Shown here: one piece after another, positions 53,000 to 64,000 of the stretch
How the letters are laid out: each line of letters starts with the position of its first letter
How positions within the stretch are numbered: the first letter of the stretch is position 1
Origin: Siphonodentalium dalli
Taxonomy: Eukaryota > Mollusca > Scaphopoda > Gadilida > Siphonodentaliidae
Direction: 5' to 3'
Length of the DNA: 64,000 bases
Assembly: GCA_032622095.1 (NCBI GenBank)
Contig: CP136063.1
Span: forward strand, 273,539,426 to 273,603,425
Position numbers and translations under genes: made by a program
Notes under the pieces: model-generated
Databases searched by the model: none
What the model was told of the DNA's origin: nothing
The model's input: the letters and a program-made list of their open reading frames with translations, nothing else

Positions 53000-53540
53000 G
53001 ACAGAGTTTAAAGGTAATGCAGTATATCATTTTCCCAGACAATAACTTGTTTAATTTTTGTCAGCAGGTCTGGGTGAAACAGCAATTTAATCGTTCAGTC
53101 TATAAGGCCATTTGCACTACAATTATCTTTTTCACAATCTACACAACATGGTCTTAAAGTTTTATCTTAAATATGGCACAATATTATTTGCGATGCAGGT
53201 GGAAACTTACCGAACAATAATCAGTATTGCCGTCAACAACGACATTCAAATCGCAAACAGGGCATATTGGTGTGCTGGCATCGTCGATCGCCAGGGTGAT
53301 AACAGACTCAAGAAATTTACAATCTTGAATGTCTAGTTTGTTCAGACCGATGAGTCTCAATTTGGTGATACTCCATTCGATGTTGCTGGTCACTACAACA
53401 GATTTGCCTGTTGCAAAACACACTATCTCGGTTGCGCCTGCGTCTGTGGTTCTGTGGCAGCTGGTCGAGTCGATGAGCTCGTTGAGCGTTATGGCTCCAA
53501 CAGCCGCAATTGTCATAAAAAATGACAGCATGAAGAACAT
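51426..53540 (-). CDS. Three-exon gene: predicted type I membrane protein (229 aa)
   Basis: Minus strand. Exon 1 is 53540-53211 (110 codons, donor GTAAGT, phase 0), exon 2 is 52251-52074 (acceptor TTTTGTAG, donor GTACAT, phase 1), exon 3 is 51607-51426 (acceptor CTTCAG, stop TAA). Phases agree. Residues 1-16 (MFFMLSFFMTIAAVGA) form a signal peptide. The ectodomain has six cysteines and an LRR-like ITKLRLIGLNKLDIQDC stretch. Exon 2 encodes a Ser/Thr-rich stalk. Exon 3 has a membrane span (WIILICAIIAVCAAVIVLLI), stop-transfer KRKRNR and a short tail. Role unknown: virion surface protein, adenovirus-E3-like membrane protein or captured host receptor are possibilities. Its introns hold exons of the opposite gene. 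Confidence 0.75.
51833..52036. mobile_element. Palindromic MITE-like element inside introns of both spliced genes
   Basis: Ends pair as CAGTAATGCCCTAATTAATC and GATTAATTAGGACATTACTG, and pairing continues inward over much of the 200 bp. Part of the interior (CATATTTCCGACTAAACCTG) matches the element at 54416. It lies in intron 1 of the plus-strand gene and intron 2 of the minus-strand gene, so neither coding sequence is disturbed. Confidence 0.75.
52591..52632. repeat. (CAAAA)n-type simple repeat
   Basis: Low-complexity run of CAAAA/CAAAAAAA units in intron 2 of the plus-strand gene. Confidence 0.9.
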
Positions 53541-53590
53541 TTTGGTAGTTATTGATCACTTCAGCATCAAAAAAATAAACAAAACCTGAT

Positions 53591-53623
53591 CACGTGCGTT
53601 TATATTGTTGTTGATCTCACGTG
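53591..53623 (-). promoter_or_regulatory. Promoter of the membrane-protein gene: TATA box and two CACGTG sites
   Basis: Read on the minus strand, TATAAA (53604-53599) lies about 60 bp upstream of the ATG at 53540. CACGTG palindromes flank it at 53591-53596 and 53618-53623, the latter as TCACGTGAC, an E-box form bound by bHLH-zip factors. A third CACGTG occurs at 53901-53906. Confidence 0.5.
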
Positions 53624-54930
53624 ACTGAAACCCCGCGAAAAAAAATCGATTTCAACCTCGTCGCCAAAGTTAAAGTTTAGTATATTGTGCGATTGCCGTT
53701 GTTTGTCGATATTACGTGGCTGGTAAATATACTTAAAGACAAATATTGGAATAAATAGTGGAAATAGGGCTGAAATATAAGAGGAGCGGTGTCAATAAAT
53801 TTGTGATATATATTAGAGAGTTCTATACGCCAGCATTGCTAAATAAACTAGTTCTCTATTTGTATTCTATTTTTAGCTTGACTGGTACTGCGACTGTGGA
53901 CACGTGAAGCTCACCCAGCGTCTTCTCCATAAAAGCTTACACAGCGTCATAAGAGCGGGGAAAACGTCACGATAAAAACGTAGAAGAACAACAACAGATT
54001 GTTGTTAATATTAGATATAATAAACTGATCAAACAACTATATTTTGTCTTAGTGATTTATAGATAATATACTGCATGGAAATAGATCAAATTTATACATA
54101 TATTGTTTGTTTGTTTTTGTTTTGTTTTTGTTTTTAAATATTTAGAATATATGGGTTTAGTAATTTTGCATTATTTTATTGATAGCTTAGATAATGCATT
54201 GGTAATTAAAAAACAATTCTCTGAAAATAAAACAATAGTTAAAAAAAAAAAAAAAAAAAAAAAATCTGCATGCAAAATTTTCGCTGGTGACTACTTTTTG
54301 AATTTTTGATTGATAATATTAATCAAAACAAACAAAAACAAACAAACAATATATATGATCAAGTATGCTCATTTATAGAAGATAAAAGTATACAAAACAA
54401 CCTGGGTGTTATATAATACCGTAAAACCCAAAGTAATTGCCCACTTAACAACAACAGAACCATAGGTAGTTTTTCAGGATTTAGTCCGAAATATGATTTG
54501 TTTCCATCCATATGAAAACCGAGAGCTTTCCGATGAATGGCAACAATCCATATTTTCGACTAAAACCTGAAAAATTACCAATAAATCTGATGTGGTTAAG
54601 CGTACAATTACTTTGGGGATTACTGTAGGAGCTTAGAATGCAGCTATTGGAAAATGATGAGTCCCACTATATACACATATGATAGATGCTCAAAACTGCA
54701 TTTGAGAGTTTAGCGTACTCTGAGTGGCTTTGCCTCCATTCCCTTGTTTGTCCAGTTATAACGCAAGTGGTATGCCCTTCATATATTGTAGAACTCACGC
54801 CCACCCAACTGAGCTGTCGGAAGTGTCGTTGACTGCCATTAACCAGCCTATACTAAAATGTTGATATACATTTAAAACTGTTAAGATAAAGTTGAGTTCT
54901 ATGCCAAGATCATTCTAAATCACACCTCGT
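53624..54930. other. Non-coding region between the membrane-protein gene and the right inverted repeat
   Basis: No gene seen. Contains a CACGTG at 53901, GT-rich low complexity near 54098-54134, an A24 run at 54241-54264 and a palindromic element at 54416-54627. Confidence 0.6.
54416..54627. mobile_element. Palindromic MITE-like element, second family member
   Basis: Ends TACCGTAAAACCCAAAGTAA and TTACTTTGGGGATTACTGTA pair, with stem pairing running inward (TAGTTTTTCAGGATTTAGTC with GACTAAAACCTGAAAAATTA). Shares interior sequence with the element at 51833-52036. TA at both ends is consistent with a TA target. Confidence 0.75.
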
Positions 54931-55080
54931 TTGAACCGTTTACGTTTCGGCATTGACTGGAGACCTTCCCGTACTACGTATGCCTTTACTGCATACCTGC
55001 CCATTCGTTGGCTGGAAGTGTTGCCATATTCGGCCGGAAGTGGGTGGATATCCCGATGGTGCTTTCGTACGTTGCCAATA
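54931..55080 (-). repeat. Degenerate extra copy of the terminal repeat unit
   Basis: Diverged copy of the sub-repeat in the right terminus: CGTTTACGTTTCGGCATTGA compares with CGTTTACGATTCGGCTTTGA at 55306, followed by ACCTGCCCATTCG, GGAAGTG and CCGGAAGTGGGTGG in the same order. It indicates repeated expansion of the terminus. Confidence 0.65.
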
Positions 55081-55107
55081 TACATAAACACAACAGTTCA
55101 GAGTAAA

Positions 55108-55484
55108 CAGAGTAGCTCTGCATAGAGTTTGGCGGGTGACCGGCTTTCCCAAATCTCACGACAGACACTGTTCGCTGAACGAGTCCACCTCAAACGAATC
55201 GTTAACGGTTCGTTCGGTTTTGACTCTAGACCTGTCCGACCGGAAGTGCTGTCATAATCGACCAGAAGTGGGCGGGTTCGCTGAACGAGTCCACCTCGAT
55301 CGAATCGTTTACGATTCGGCTTTGACTGTAGACCTGCCCGTTCACCCCCCCCGGAAGTGTTCACATAAACGACGGAAGCGGGTGGATGTGTCGTTGATAC
55401 TGCCCTACGTTACCGGCATACCGGAAGTGACGTGTTGGAGTCGACCGGAAGTCGAGTGGGCAATCGCCCCATACGTATACTACT
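55108..55484 (-). repeat. Right terminal inverted repeat
   Basis: Reverse complement of the left repeat; the outer 86 bp (55399-55484) match perfectly. Inward it contains two tandem, diverged sub-repeats of about 105-114 bp, starting with TTCGCTGAACGAGTCCACCT at about 55171 and 55278. CCGGAAGT occurs exactly at 55240, 55351, 55421 and 55445, and once more inward at 55034. Confidence 0.93.
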
Positions 55485-55490
55485 GTTCTT
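55485..55490. repeat. Target site duplication, right copy (GTTCTT)
   Basis: Directly follows the right terminus and matches 36195-36200. Removing the element and one copy restores the satellite sequence seen at 30947 and 60131. Confidence 0.96.
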
Positions 55491-58400
55491 TGTTGGTTAC
55501 ATAACAGGAGTAAGACTATCAATGAGCGTTCTTTATTTGTAACATACCAGGAATAGACTAACAATGAGCGTTCGCTATTTGTAACATACCAGGAATAAGA
55601 CTAACAATGAGCGTTCTTTATTTGTAACATACCATGACTAAGACTGACAATGAACGGTATTTATTGGTAACATACAATGAGTAGACTTACAATGAACGCT
55701 CTTTATGTGTAACATACCAGGAATAAGACTAACAATGAACGATCTTTATTTGTAACATACCATGAATATACTAACAAGGAACGCTCTTTATTTCTAACAT
55801 ACCATGACTAATACTAACAATGAACGGTCTTATTTTTAACATACAATGAGAAAGACTAACATTGAACGCTCTGTATTTGTAACATAGCAGGCATAAGACT
55901 AACAATGAACGATCTTTATTTGTAACATACCATGAATATACTAACAATGAACGCTTTTTATGTGTATCATACCAGGAATAAGACTAACAATGAACGCTCT
56001 TTATTTGTAACATACCATGAACAAGAATAACAATGGACGGTCTTTATTTGTAACATACCACGAATAGACTAACAATGAACGCTCTTCAATTGTAACATAC
56101 CAGGAATAGACTAACAATGAACGCTCTTTATTTGTAACATACCAGGAATAGACTAACAATGAACGCTCTTTATTTGTAACATACCAGGGATAGACCAACA
56201 ATTAACGCTCTTTATTTGTAATATACCATGAATAGACTAACAGTGAACGTTCTTTATTTGTAACATACCATGAATAAACTAACAATGAACGTTCTTTATT
56301 TGTAACATACCAGGAATAAGACAAACAATGAACGCTCTTTATTTGTAACTTACCAGGAATAGTCTTACAATGAACGCTCTTTATTTGTAACATAACATGA
56401 ATAGACTAACAATGAACGCTCTTTATTAGTAACATACCAGGAATATAATAACAATGAATGCTCTTTATTTGTAACATACCAGGAATAGACTAACAATGAT
56501 CGCTCTTTATTTGGAACATACCATGAATAGACTAAAAATGAACGTTCTTTATTTGTAACATACCAGGAATAGAGTAACAATGAACGCTCTTTATTTGTAA
56601 CATACCAGGAATAGACTAACAATGAACGCTCTTTATTTGTAACTTACCAGGAATAGACTAACAATGAACGTTCTTTATTTGTAACATACCAGGAATAGAC
56701 TAACAATGAGCGTTCTTTATTTGTAGCATATTAGGAGTAAGACTAACAATGAAAGTTCTTTATTTTTAACATACAATGAGTAAGACTAACAATGAACGCT
56801 CTATATTTGTAACATACCAGGCATAAGACTAACAATGAACGATATTTATTTGTAACATACCATGAATACATTAACAATGAACGCTTTTTATGTGTATCAT
56901 ACCAGGAATAAGACTAACAATGAGCGTTCTTTATTTGTAACATACAAGGAATAGACTAACAATGAGCGTTCGCTATTTGTAACATACCAGGAATAAGACT
57001 AACAATGAGCGTTCTTTATTTGTAACATACCATGACTAAGACTGACAATGAACGGTATTTATTGGTAACATACAATGAGTAGACTTACAATGAACGCTCT
57101 TTATGTGTAACATACCAGGAATAAGACTAACAATGAACGATCTGTATTTGTAACATACCATAAATATACTAACAAGGAACGCTCTTTATTTCTAACATAC
57201 CATGACTAATACTAACAATGAACGGTCTTATTTTTAACATACAATGAGAAAGACTAACATTGAACGCTCTGTATTTGTAACATAGCAGGCATAAGACTAA
57301 CAATGAACGATCTTTATTTGTAACATACCATGAATATACTAACAATGAACGCTTTTTATGTGTATCATACCAGGAATAAGACTAACAATGAACGCTCTTT
57401 ATTTGTAACATACCATGAACAAGAATAACAATGGACGGTCTTTATTTGTAACATACCACGAATAGACTAACAATGAACGCTCTTCAATTGTAACATACCA
57501 GGAATAGACTAACAATGAACGCTCTTTATTTGTAACATACCAGGAATAGACTAACAATGAACGCTCTTTATTTGTAACATACCAGGGATAGACCAACAAT
57601 TAACGCTCTTTATTTGTAATATACCATGAATAGACTAACAGTGAACGTTCTTTATTTGTAACATACCATGAATAAACTAACAATGAACGTTCTTTATTTG
57701 TAACATACCAGGAATAAGACAAACAATGAACGCTCTTTATTTGTAACTTACCAGGAATAGTCTTACAATGAACGCTCTTTATTTGTAACATAACATGAAT
57801 AGACTAACAATGAACGCTCTTTATTAGTAACATACCAGGAATATAATAACAATGAATGCTCTTTATTTGTAACATACCAGGAATAGACTAACAATGATCG
57901 CTCTTTATTTGGAACATACCATGAATAGACTAAAAATGAACGTTCTTTATTTGTAACATACCAGGAATAGAGTAACAATGAACGCTCTTTATTTGTAACA
58001 TACCAGGAATAGACTAACAATGAACGCTCTTTATTTGTAACTTACCAGGAATAGACTAACAATGAACGTTCTTTATTTGTAACATACCAGGAATAGACTA
58101 ACAATGAGCGTTCTTTATTTGTAGCATATTAGGAGTAAGACTAACAATGAAAGTTCTTTATTTTTAACATACAATGAGTAAGACTAACAATGAACGCTCT
58201 ATATTTGTAACATACCAGGCATAAGACTAACAATGAACGATCTTTATTTGTAACATACCATGAATACATTAACAATGAACGCTTTTTATGTGTATCATAC
58301 CAGGAATAAGACTAACAATGAACGCTCTTTATTTGTAACATACCATGAATAAGAATAACAATGGACGGTCTTTATTTGTAACATACCACGAATAGACTAA

Positions 58401-61400
58401 CAATGAACGTTCTTTATTTGTAACATACCAGGAATAGACTAACAATGGACGTTCTTTATGTGTAACATACCAGGAATAGACTAACAATGAGCGTTCTTTA
58501 TTTGTAACATACCAGGAATAAGACCAACAATGGACGTTCTTTATTTGTAACATATCAGGAATAGACTATCAATGGACACTCTTTATTTGTAACGTACCAG
58601 GAACATACTAGCAATGAACGCTCTTTGTTTGTAACATACCATGAATAGACTAGCAATGAACGCTTTTTATTTGTTACATACAAGTAATAGACTAAAAATT
58701 AGCGTTCGTTATTTGTAACATACCATGAATAGACTAACAATGAACGCTCTTTATTTGTAACATACCAGGAATAGACTAGCAATGAACGCTCTTTATGTGT
58801 AACATACCAGGAATATACTAACAATGATCGTTCTTTATTTGTAACATACCATGAATATACAAGCAATGAGCGTTCTTTATTTGTAACATACCAGGAATAG
58901 ACTAACAATGAACGCTCTTTATTTGTAACATACCAGGAATAGACTAACAATGAGCGTTCTTTATTTGTAACATACCAGGAATAGACTAACAATGAACGAT
59001 CTTTATTTGTAACATACCAGGAATAGACTAACAATGAGCAGTCTGTGTTGGTTACATACCACGAATAAGACTAGCAATGAACGCACTTTATTTGTAACAT
59101 ACCAGGAATAGATTAGCAATGAACGCTCTTTATTTGTAACATACCAGGTATTGACTAACAATGAACGCTCTGTATTTGTAACATACCAGGAATAGATAAA
59201 CAATTAACACTCTTTATTTGTAACATACCAGGAATAAGACTAACAATGAACGCTCATTATTGGTATGTGAATTATCTTTATTTGTAACATACCATGGATA
59301 AGACTAACAATGGACGTACTTTGTTGGTTACATACCAGGAATAAGACAAGCAATGAACGCTCTTTATTTGTAACATACCATGAATAAGACTAGCAATGGA
59401 CGTTCTTTGTTGGTTAAATACCAGGAATAAGACTAGCAATGAACGCTCTTTATTTGTAACATACCAGGAGTAAGACTAACAATGAACGCTCTTTATTGGT
59501 AACATACCAGGAGTAAGACTAACAATGGACGTTCTTTGTTGGTTACATACCAGGGATAAGATTAGCAATGAACGCTCTTTATTTGTAACATACCATGAAT
59601 AAGACTAACAATGGACGTTCTTTGTTGTTTACATACCAGGAATAAGACTAGCAATGAACGCTCTTTATTTGTAACATATCAGGAGTAAGACTAACAATGA
59701 ACGCTCTTTATTTGTAACTTACCAAGAGTAAGACTAACAATGGACGTTATTTGTTGTTTACATACCAGGGATAAGACTAGCAATGAACGCTCTTTATTTG
59801 TAACATGCAATGAATAAGACTAACAATTGACGTTCTTTGTTGGTTACATACCAGAAATAAGACTAGCAATGAACGCTCTTTATTTTTAACATACCACGAA
59901 TAAGACTAACAATGGACGTTCTGTGTTGGTTACATACCAGGATTAAGACTAGCAATGAACGCTCTTTATTTGTAACATACAATGAGTAAGACTAACTATG
60001 AACGCGCTTTATTTGTAACATACCAGGAATAAACCAACAATGGACGTTCTTTGTTGGTTACATACCAGGAATAGATTAACAGTGAACGCTCTTTATTTGT
60101 AACATACCATGAATAAGACTAACAATGGACGTTCTTTGTTGGTTACATAACAGGAGTAAGACTATCAATGAGCGTTCTTTATTTGTAACATACCAGGAAT
60201 AGACTAACAATGAGCGTTCGCTATTTGTAACATACCAGGAATAAGACTAACAATGAGCGTTCTTTATTTGTAACATACCATGACTAAGACTGACAATGAA
60301 CGGTATTTATTGGTAACATACAATGAGTAGACTTACAATGAACGCTCTTTATGTGTAACATACCAGGAATAAGACTAACAATGAACGATCTTTATTTGTA
60401 ACATACCATGAATATACTAACAAGGAACGCTCTTTATTTCTAACATACCATGACTAATACTAACAATGAACGGTCTTATTTTTAACATACAATGAGAAAG
60501 ACTAACATTGAACGCTCTGTATTTGTAACATAGCAGGCATAAGACTAACAATGAACGATCTTTATTTGTAACATACCATGAATATACTAACAATGAACGC
60601 TTTTTATGTGTATCATACCAGGAATAAGACTAACAATGAACGCTCTTTATTTGTAACATACCATGAACAAGAATAACAATGGACGGTCTTTATTTGTAAC
60701 ATACCACGAATAGACTAACAATGAACGCTCTTCAATTGTAACATACCAGGAATAGACTAACAATGAACGCTCTTTATTTGTAACATACCAGGAATAGACT
60801 AACAATGAACGCTCTTTATTTGTAACATACCAGGGATAGACCAACAATTAACGCTCTTTATTTGTAATATACCATGAATAGACTAACAGTGAACGTTCTT
60901 TATTTGTAACATACCATGAATAAACTAACAATGAACGTTCTTTATTTGTAACATACCAGGAATAAGACAAACAATGAACGCTCTTTATTTGTAACTTACC
61001 AGGAATAGTCTTACAATGAACGCTCTTTATTTGTAACATAACATGAATAGACTAACAATGAACGCTCTTTATTAGTAACATACCAGGAATATAATAACAA
61101 TGAATGCTCTTTATTTGTAACATACCAGGAATAGACTAACAATGATCGCTCTTTATTTGGAACATACCATGAATAGACTAAAAATGAACGTTCTTTATTT
61201 GTAACATACCAGGAATAGAGTAACAATGAACGCTCTTTATTTGTAACATACCAGGAATAGACTAACAATGAACGCTCTTTATTTGTAACTTACCAGGAAT
61301 AGACTAACAATGAACGTTCTTTATTTGTAACATACCAGGAATAGACTAACAATGAGCGTTCTTTATTTGTAGCATATTAGGAGTAAGACTAACAATGAAA

Positions 61401-64000
61401 GTTCTTTATTTTTAACATACAATGAGTAAGACTAACAATGAACGCTCTATATTTGTAACATACCAGGCATAAGACTAACAATGAACGATCTTTATTTGTA
61501 ACATACCATGAATACATTAACAATGAACGCTTTTTATGTGTATCATACCAGGAATAAGACTAACAATGAGCGTTCTTTATTTGTAACATACAAGGAATAG
61601 ACTAACAATGAGCGTTCGCTATTTGTAACATACCAGGAATAAGACTAACAATGAGCGTTCTTTATTTGTAACATACCATGACTAAGACTGACAATGAACG
61701 GTATTTATTGGTAACATACAATGAGTAGACTTACAATGAACGCTCTTTATGTGTAACATACCAGGAATAAGACTAACAATGAACGATCTTTATTTGTAAC
61801 ATACCATGAATATACTAACAAGGAACGCTCTTTATTTCTAACATACCATGACTAATACTAACAATGAACGGTCTTATTTTTAACATACAATGAGAAAGAC
61901 TAACATTGAACGCTCTGTATTTGTAACATAGCAGGCATAAGACTAACAATGAACGATCTTTATTTGTAACATACCATGAATATACTAACAATGAACGCTT
62001 TTTATGTGTATCATACCAGGAATAAGACTAACAATGAACGCTCTTTATTTGTAACATACCATGAACAAGAATAACAATGGACGGTCTTTATTTGTAACAT
62101 ACCACGAATAGACTAACAATGAACGCTCTTCAATTGTAACATACCAGGAATAGACTAACAATGAACGCTCTTTATTTGTAACATACCAGGAATAGACTAA
62201 CAATGAACGCTCTTTATTTGTAACATACCAGGGATAGACCAACAATTAACGCTCTTTATTTGTAATATACCATGAATAGACTAACAGTGAACGTTCTTTA
62301 TTTGTAACATACCATGAATAAACTAACAATGAACGTTCTTTATTTGTAACATAACAGGAATAAGACAAACAATGAACGCTCTTTATTTGTAACTTACCAG
62401 GAATAGTCTTACAATGAACGCTCTTTATTTGTAACATAACATGAATAGACTAACAATGAACGCTCTTTATTAGTAACATACCAGGAATATAATAACAATG
62501 AATGCTCTTTATTTGTAACATACCAGGAATAGACTAACAATGATCGCTCTTTATTTGGAACATACCATGAATAGACTAAAAATGAACGTTCTTTATTTGT
62601 AACATACCAGGAATAGAGTAACAATGAACGCTCTTTATTTGTAACATACCAGGAATAGACTAACAATGAACGCTCTTTATTTGTAACTTACCAGGAATAG
62701 ACTAACAATGAACGTTCTTTATTTGTAACATACCAGGAATAGACTAACAATGAGCGTTCTTTATTTGTAGCATATTAGGAGTAAGACTAACAATGAAAGT
62801 TCTTTATTTTTAACATACAATGAGTAAGACTAACAATGAACGCTCTATATTTGTAACATACCAGGCATAAGACTAACAATGAACGATCTTTATTTGTAAC
62901 ATACCATGAATACATTAACAATGAACGCTTTTTATGTGTATCATACCAGGAATAAGACTAACAATGAACGCTCTTTATTTGTAACATACCATGAATAAGA
63001 ATAACAATGGACGGTCTTTATTTGTAACATACCACGAATAGACTAACAATGAACGCTCTTTAATTGTAACATACCAGGAATAGACTAACAATGAACGCTC
63101 TTTATTTGTAACATACCAGGAATAGACTAACAATGAACGCTCTTTATTTGTAACATACCAGGGATAGACTAACAATTTACGCTCTTTATTTGTAATATAC
63201 CATGAATAGACTAACAATGAACGTTCTTTATTTGTAACAAACCAGGAATAGACTAACTATGAGCGTTCTTTATTTGTAACATACCAGGAGTAAGACTAGC
63301 AATGAACACTCTTTATTTGTAACATACCAGGAGTAAGACTAACAATGAGCGTTCTTTATATGTAACATACCAGTAGTATACTATCTATCAACGCTCTTTA
63401 TATGTAACATACCAGGAGTAAGGCTAACAATGAGCGTTCTTTATTTTTAACATACCAGGAATAAGATTAACAATGAGCGATCTTTATTTGTAACATACCA
63501 TGAATTTTCTAACAAGGAACGCTCTTTATTGGTAATATACAATGAGTAGAGTAACAATGAACGCTCTTTATGTGTAATAAACCAGGAATAAGACTAACAA
63601 TGCACGATCATTATTTGTAACATACCATGAATATACTAACAAGGAACGCTCTTTATTTGTAACATACCAGGAATAGACTAAAAATGAGAGTTCTGTATTG
63701 GTAACATACCAGGAGTAAGAATAACAATGAACGCTCTTTATTTAAAACATATCAGGAATAGACTAACAATGAGCGTTCTTTATTTGTAACATACAAGGAG
63801 TAAGACTAACAATGAACGCTCTTTATTTGTAACAGACCAGGAATAGACTATATAACAATGAGCGTTATTTATTTGTAACAAACCAGGAATAGACTAACAA
63901 TGAACGCTCTTTATTTTTAACATACAATGTGTAAGGCTAACAATGAACGCTCTTTATTTGTAACATACCAGGAATAAGACTAACAATGAACGATCTTTAT
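55485..64000. repeat. Satellite array, right block (4,646-bp and 1,398-bp periods)
   Basis: Same 42-bp satellite. Blocks beginning at 56001 and 60647 are 4,646 bp apart, and each is followed by a second copy 1,398 bp on (57399 and 62045). Relative to the 5,248-bp form left of the insertion, about 2 kb is missing at a junction near 58408 and a 1,398-bp segment is duplicated. The landmark TGTGAATTAT occurs once, at 59266. The array runs off the window end. Confidence 0.93.

Larger units (their letters stand above)
36201..55484. mobile_element. Polinton/Maverick DNA transposon, 19,284 bp, full length
   Basis: Bounded by long terminal inverted repeats that start AGTAGTATACG and end CGTATACTACT, with a 6-bp target duplication outside. 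It carries the Polinton core set: protein-primed-type family B polymerase, retrovirus-like integrase with chromodomain, FtsK/HerA-type packaging ATPase, penton and double jelly-roll major capsid protein. The length is usual for the class (15-20 kb). All core genes are on the plus strand; one spliced gene on the right is on the minus strand. An adenain-like protease was not found. A stop in the capsid gene and a frameshift in the 50.5-kb gene suggest it is no longer fully functional, unless these are sequence errors. Confidence 0.97.

Noticed and set aside
54931-55504. Several overlapping ORFs on both strands in the right terminus
   Set aside because: The region is the GC-richer inverted repeat with few stops; the ORFs cross sub-repeat borders and resemble nothing.

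Overview
The window is animal genomic DNA. It consists of two blocks of one satellite array (1-36200 and 55485-64000) interrupted by a single 19,284-bp Polinton/Maverick element (36201-55484), a virus-like, self-synthesising DNA transposon. A metazoan host is suggested by AT-rich DNA, spliced genes with canonical GT-AG introns, palindromic MITE-like elements and a kilobase-scale higher-order satellite. The species cannot be named from the sequence; an invertebrate is my guess.

Satellite: the basic unit is about 42 bp (variants of 41-46 bp), with roughly a thousand copies in the window. Units are organised into higher-order repeats. One period of 10,276 bp covers most of the first 21 kb. A period of 5,248 bp runs from about 19.5 kb to the insertion. 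To the right of the insertion the period is 4,646 bp, derived from the 5,248-bp form by a deletion of about 2 kb plus a 1,398-bp duplication. The unit is a multiple of three and lacks stops in one minus-strand frame, so it yields many short protein-like ORFs that I regard as non-coding.

Polinton: its ends start 5'-AG and finish CT-3', its long terminal inverted repeats are identical over at least the outer 86 bp, and it is flanked by a perfect 6-bp target duplication (GTTCTT). Uninterrupted copies of the same satellite position elsewhere in the window show the pre-insertion site. The left half is a dense block of nine plus-strand genes whose start and stop codons touch or overlap: a 92-aa and a 126-aa protein of unknown function, chromodomain integrase, penton, basic core-like protein, major capsid protein, packaging ATPase and two small proteins. 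An intact 1,281-aa protein-primed-type DNA polymerase B follows. About 4 kb of gene-free DNA rich in palindromes comes next.

The right part carries two spliced genes on opposite strands whose exons interdigitate. The plus-strand gene (50514-52999) encodes a lysine-rich protein with an acidic tail that shares an R-G-x-P-Y motif with the 92-aa protein at the other end of the element. The minus-strand gene (53540-51426) encodes a predicted type I membrane protein. I found neither gene in what I know of standard Polinton gene sets; this arrangement is the best candidate here for something undescribed.

State: polymerase, integrase, ATPase and penton are open. The capsid gene has one in-frame stop and the plus-strand spliced gene has one frameshift in an A8 run. 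No adenain-like maturation protease gene was found.
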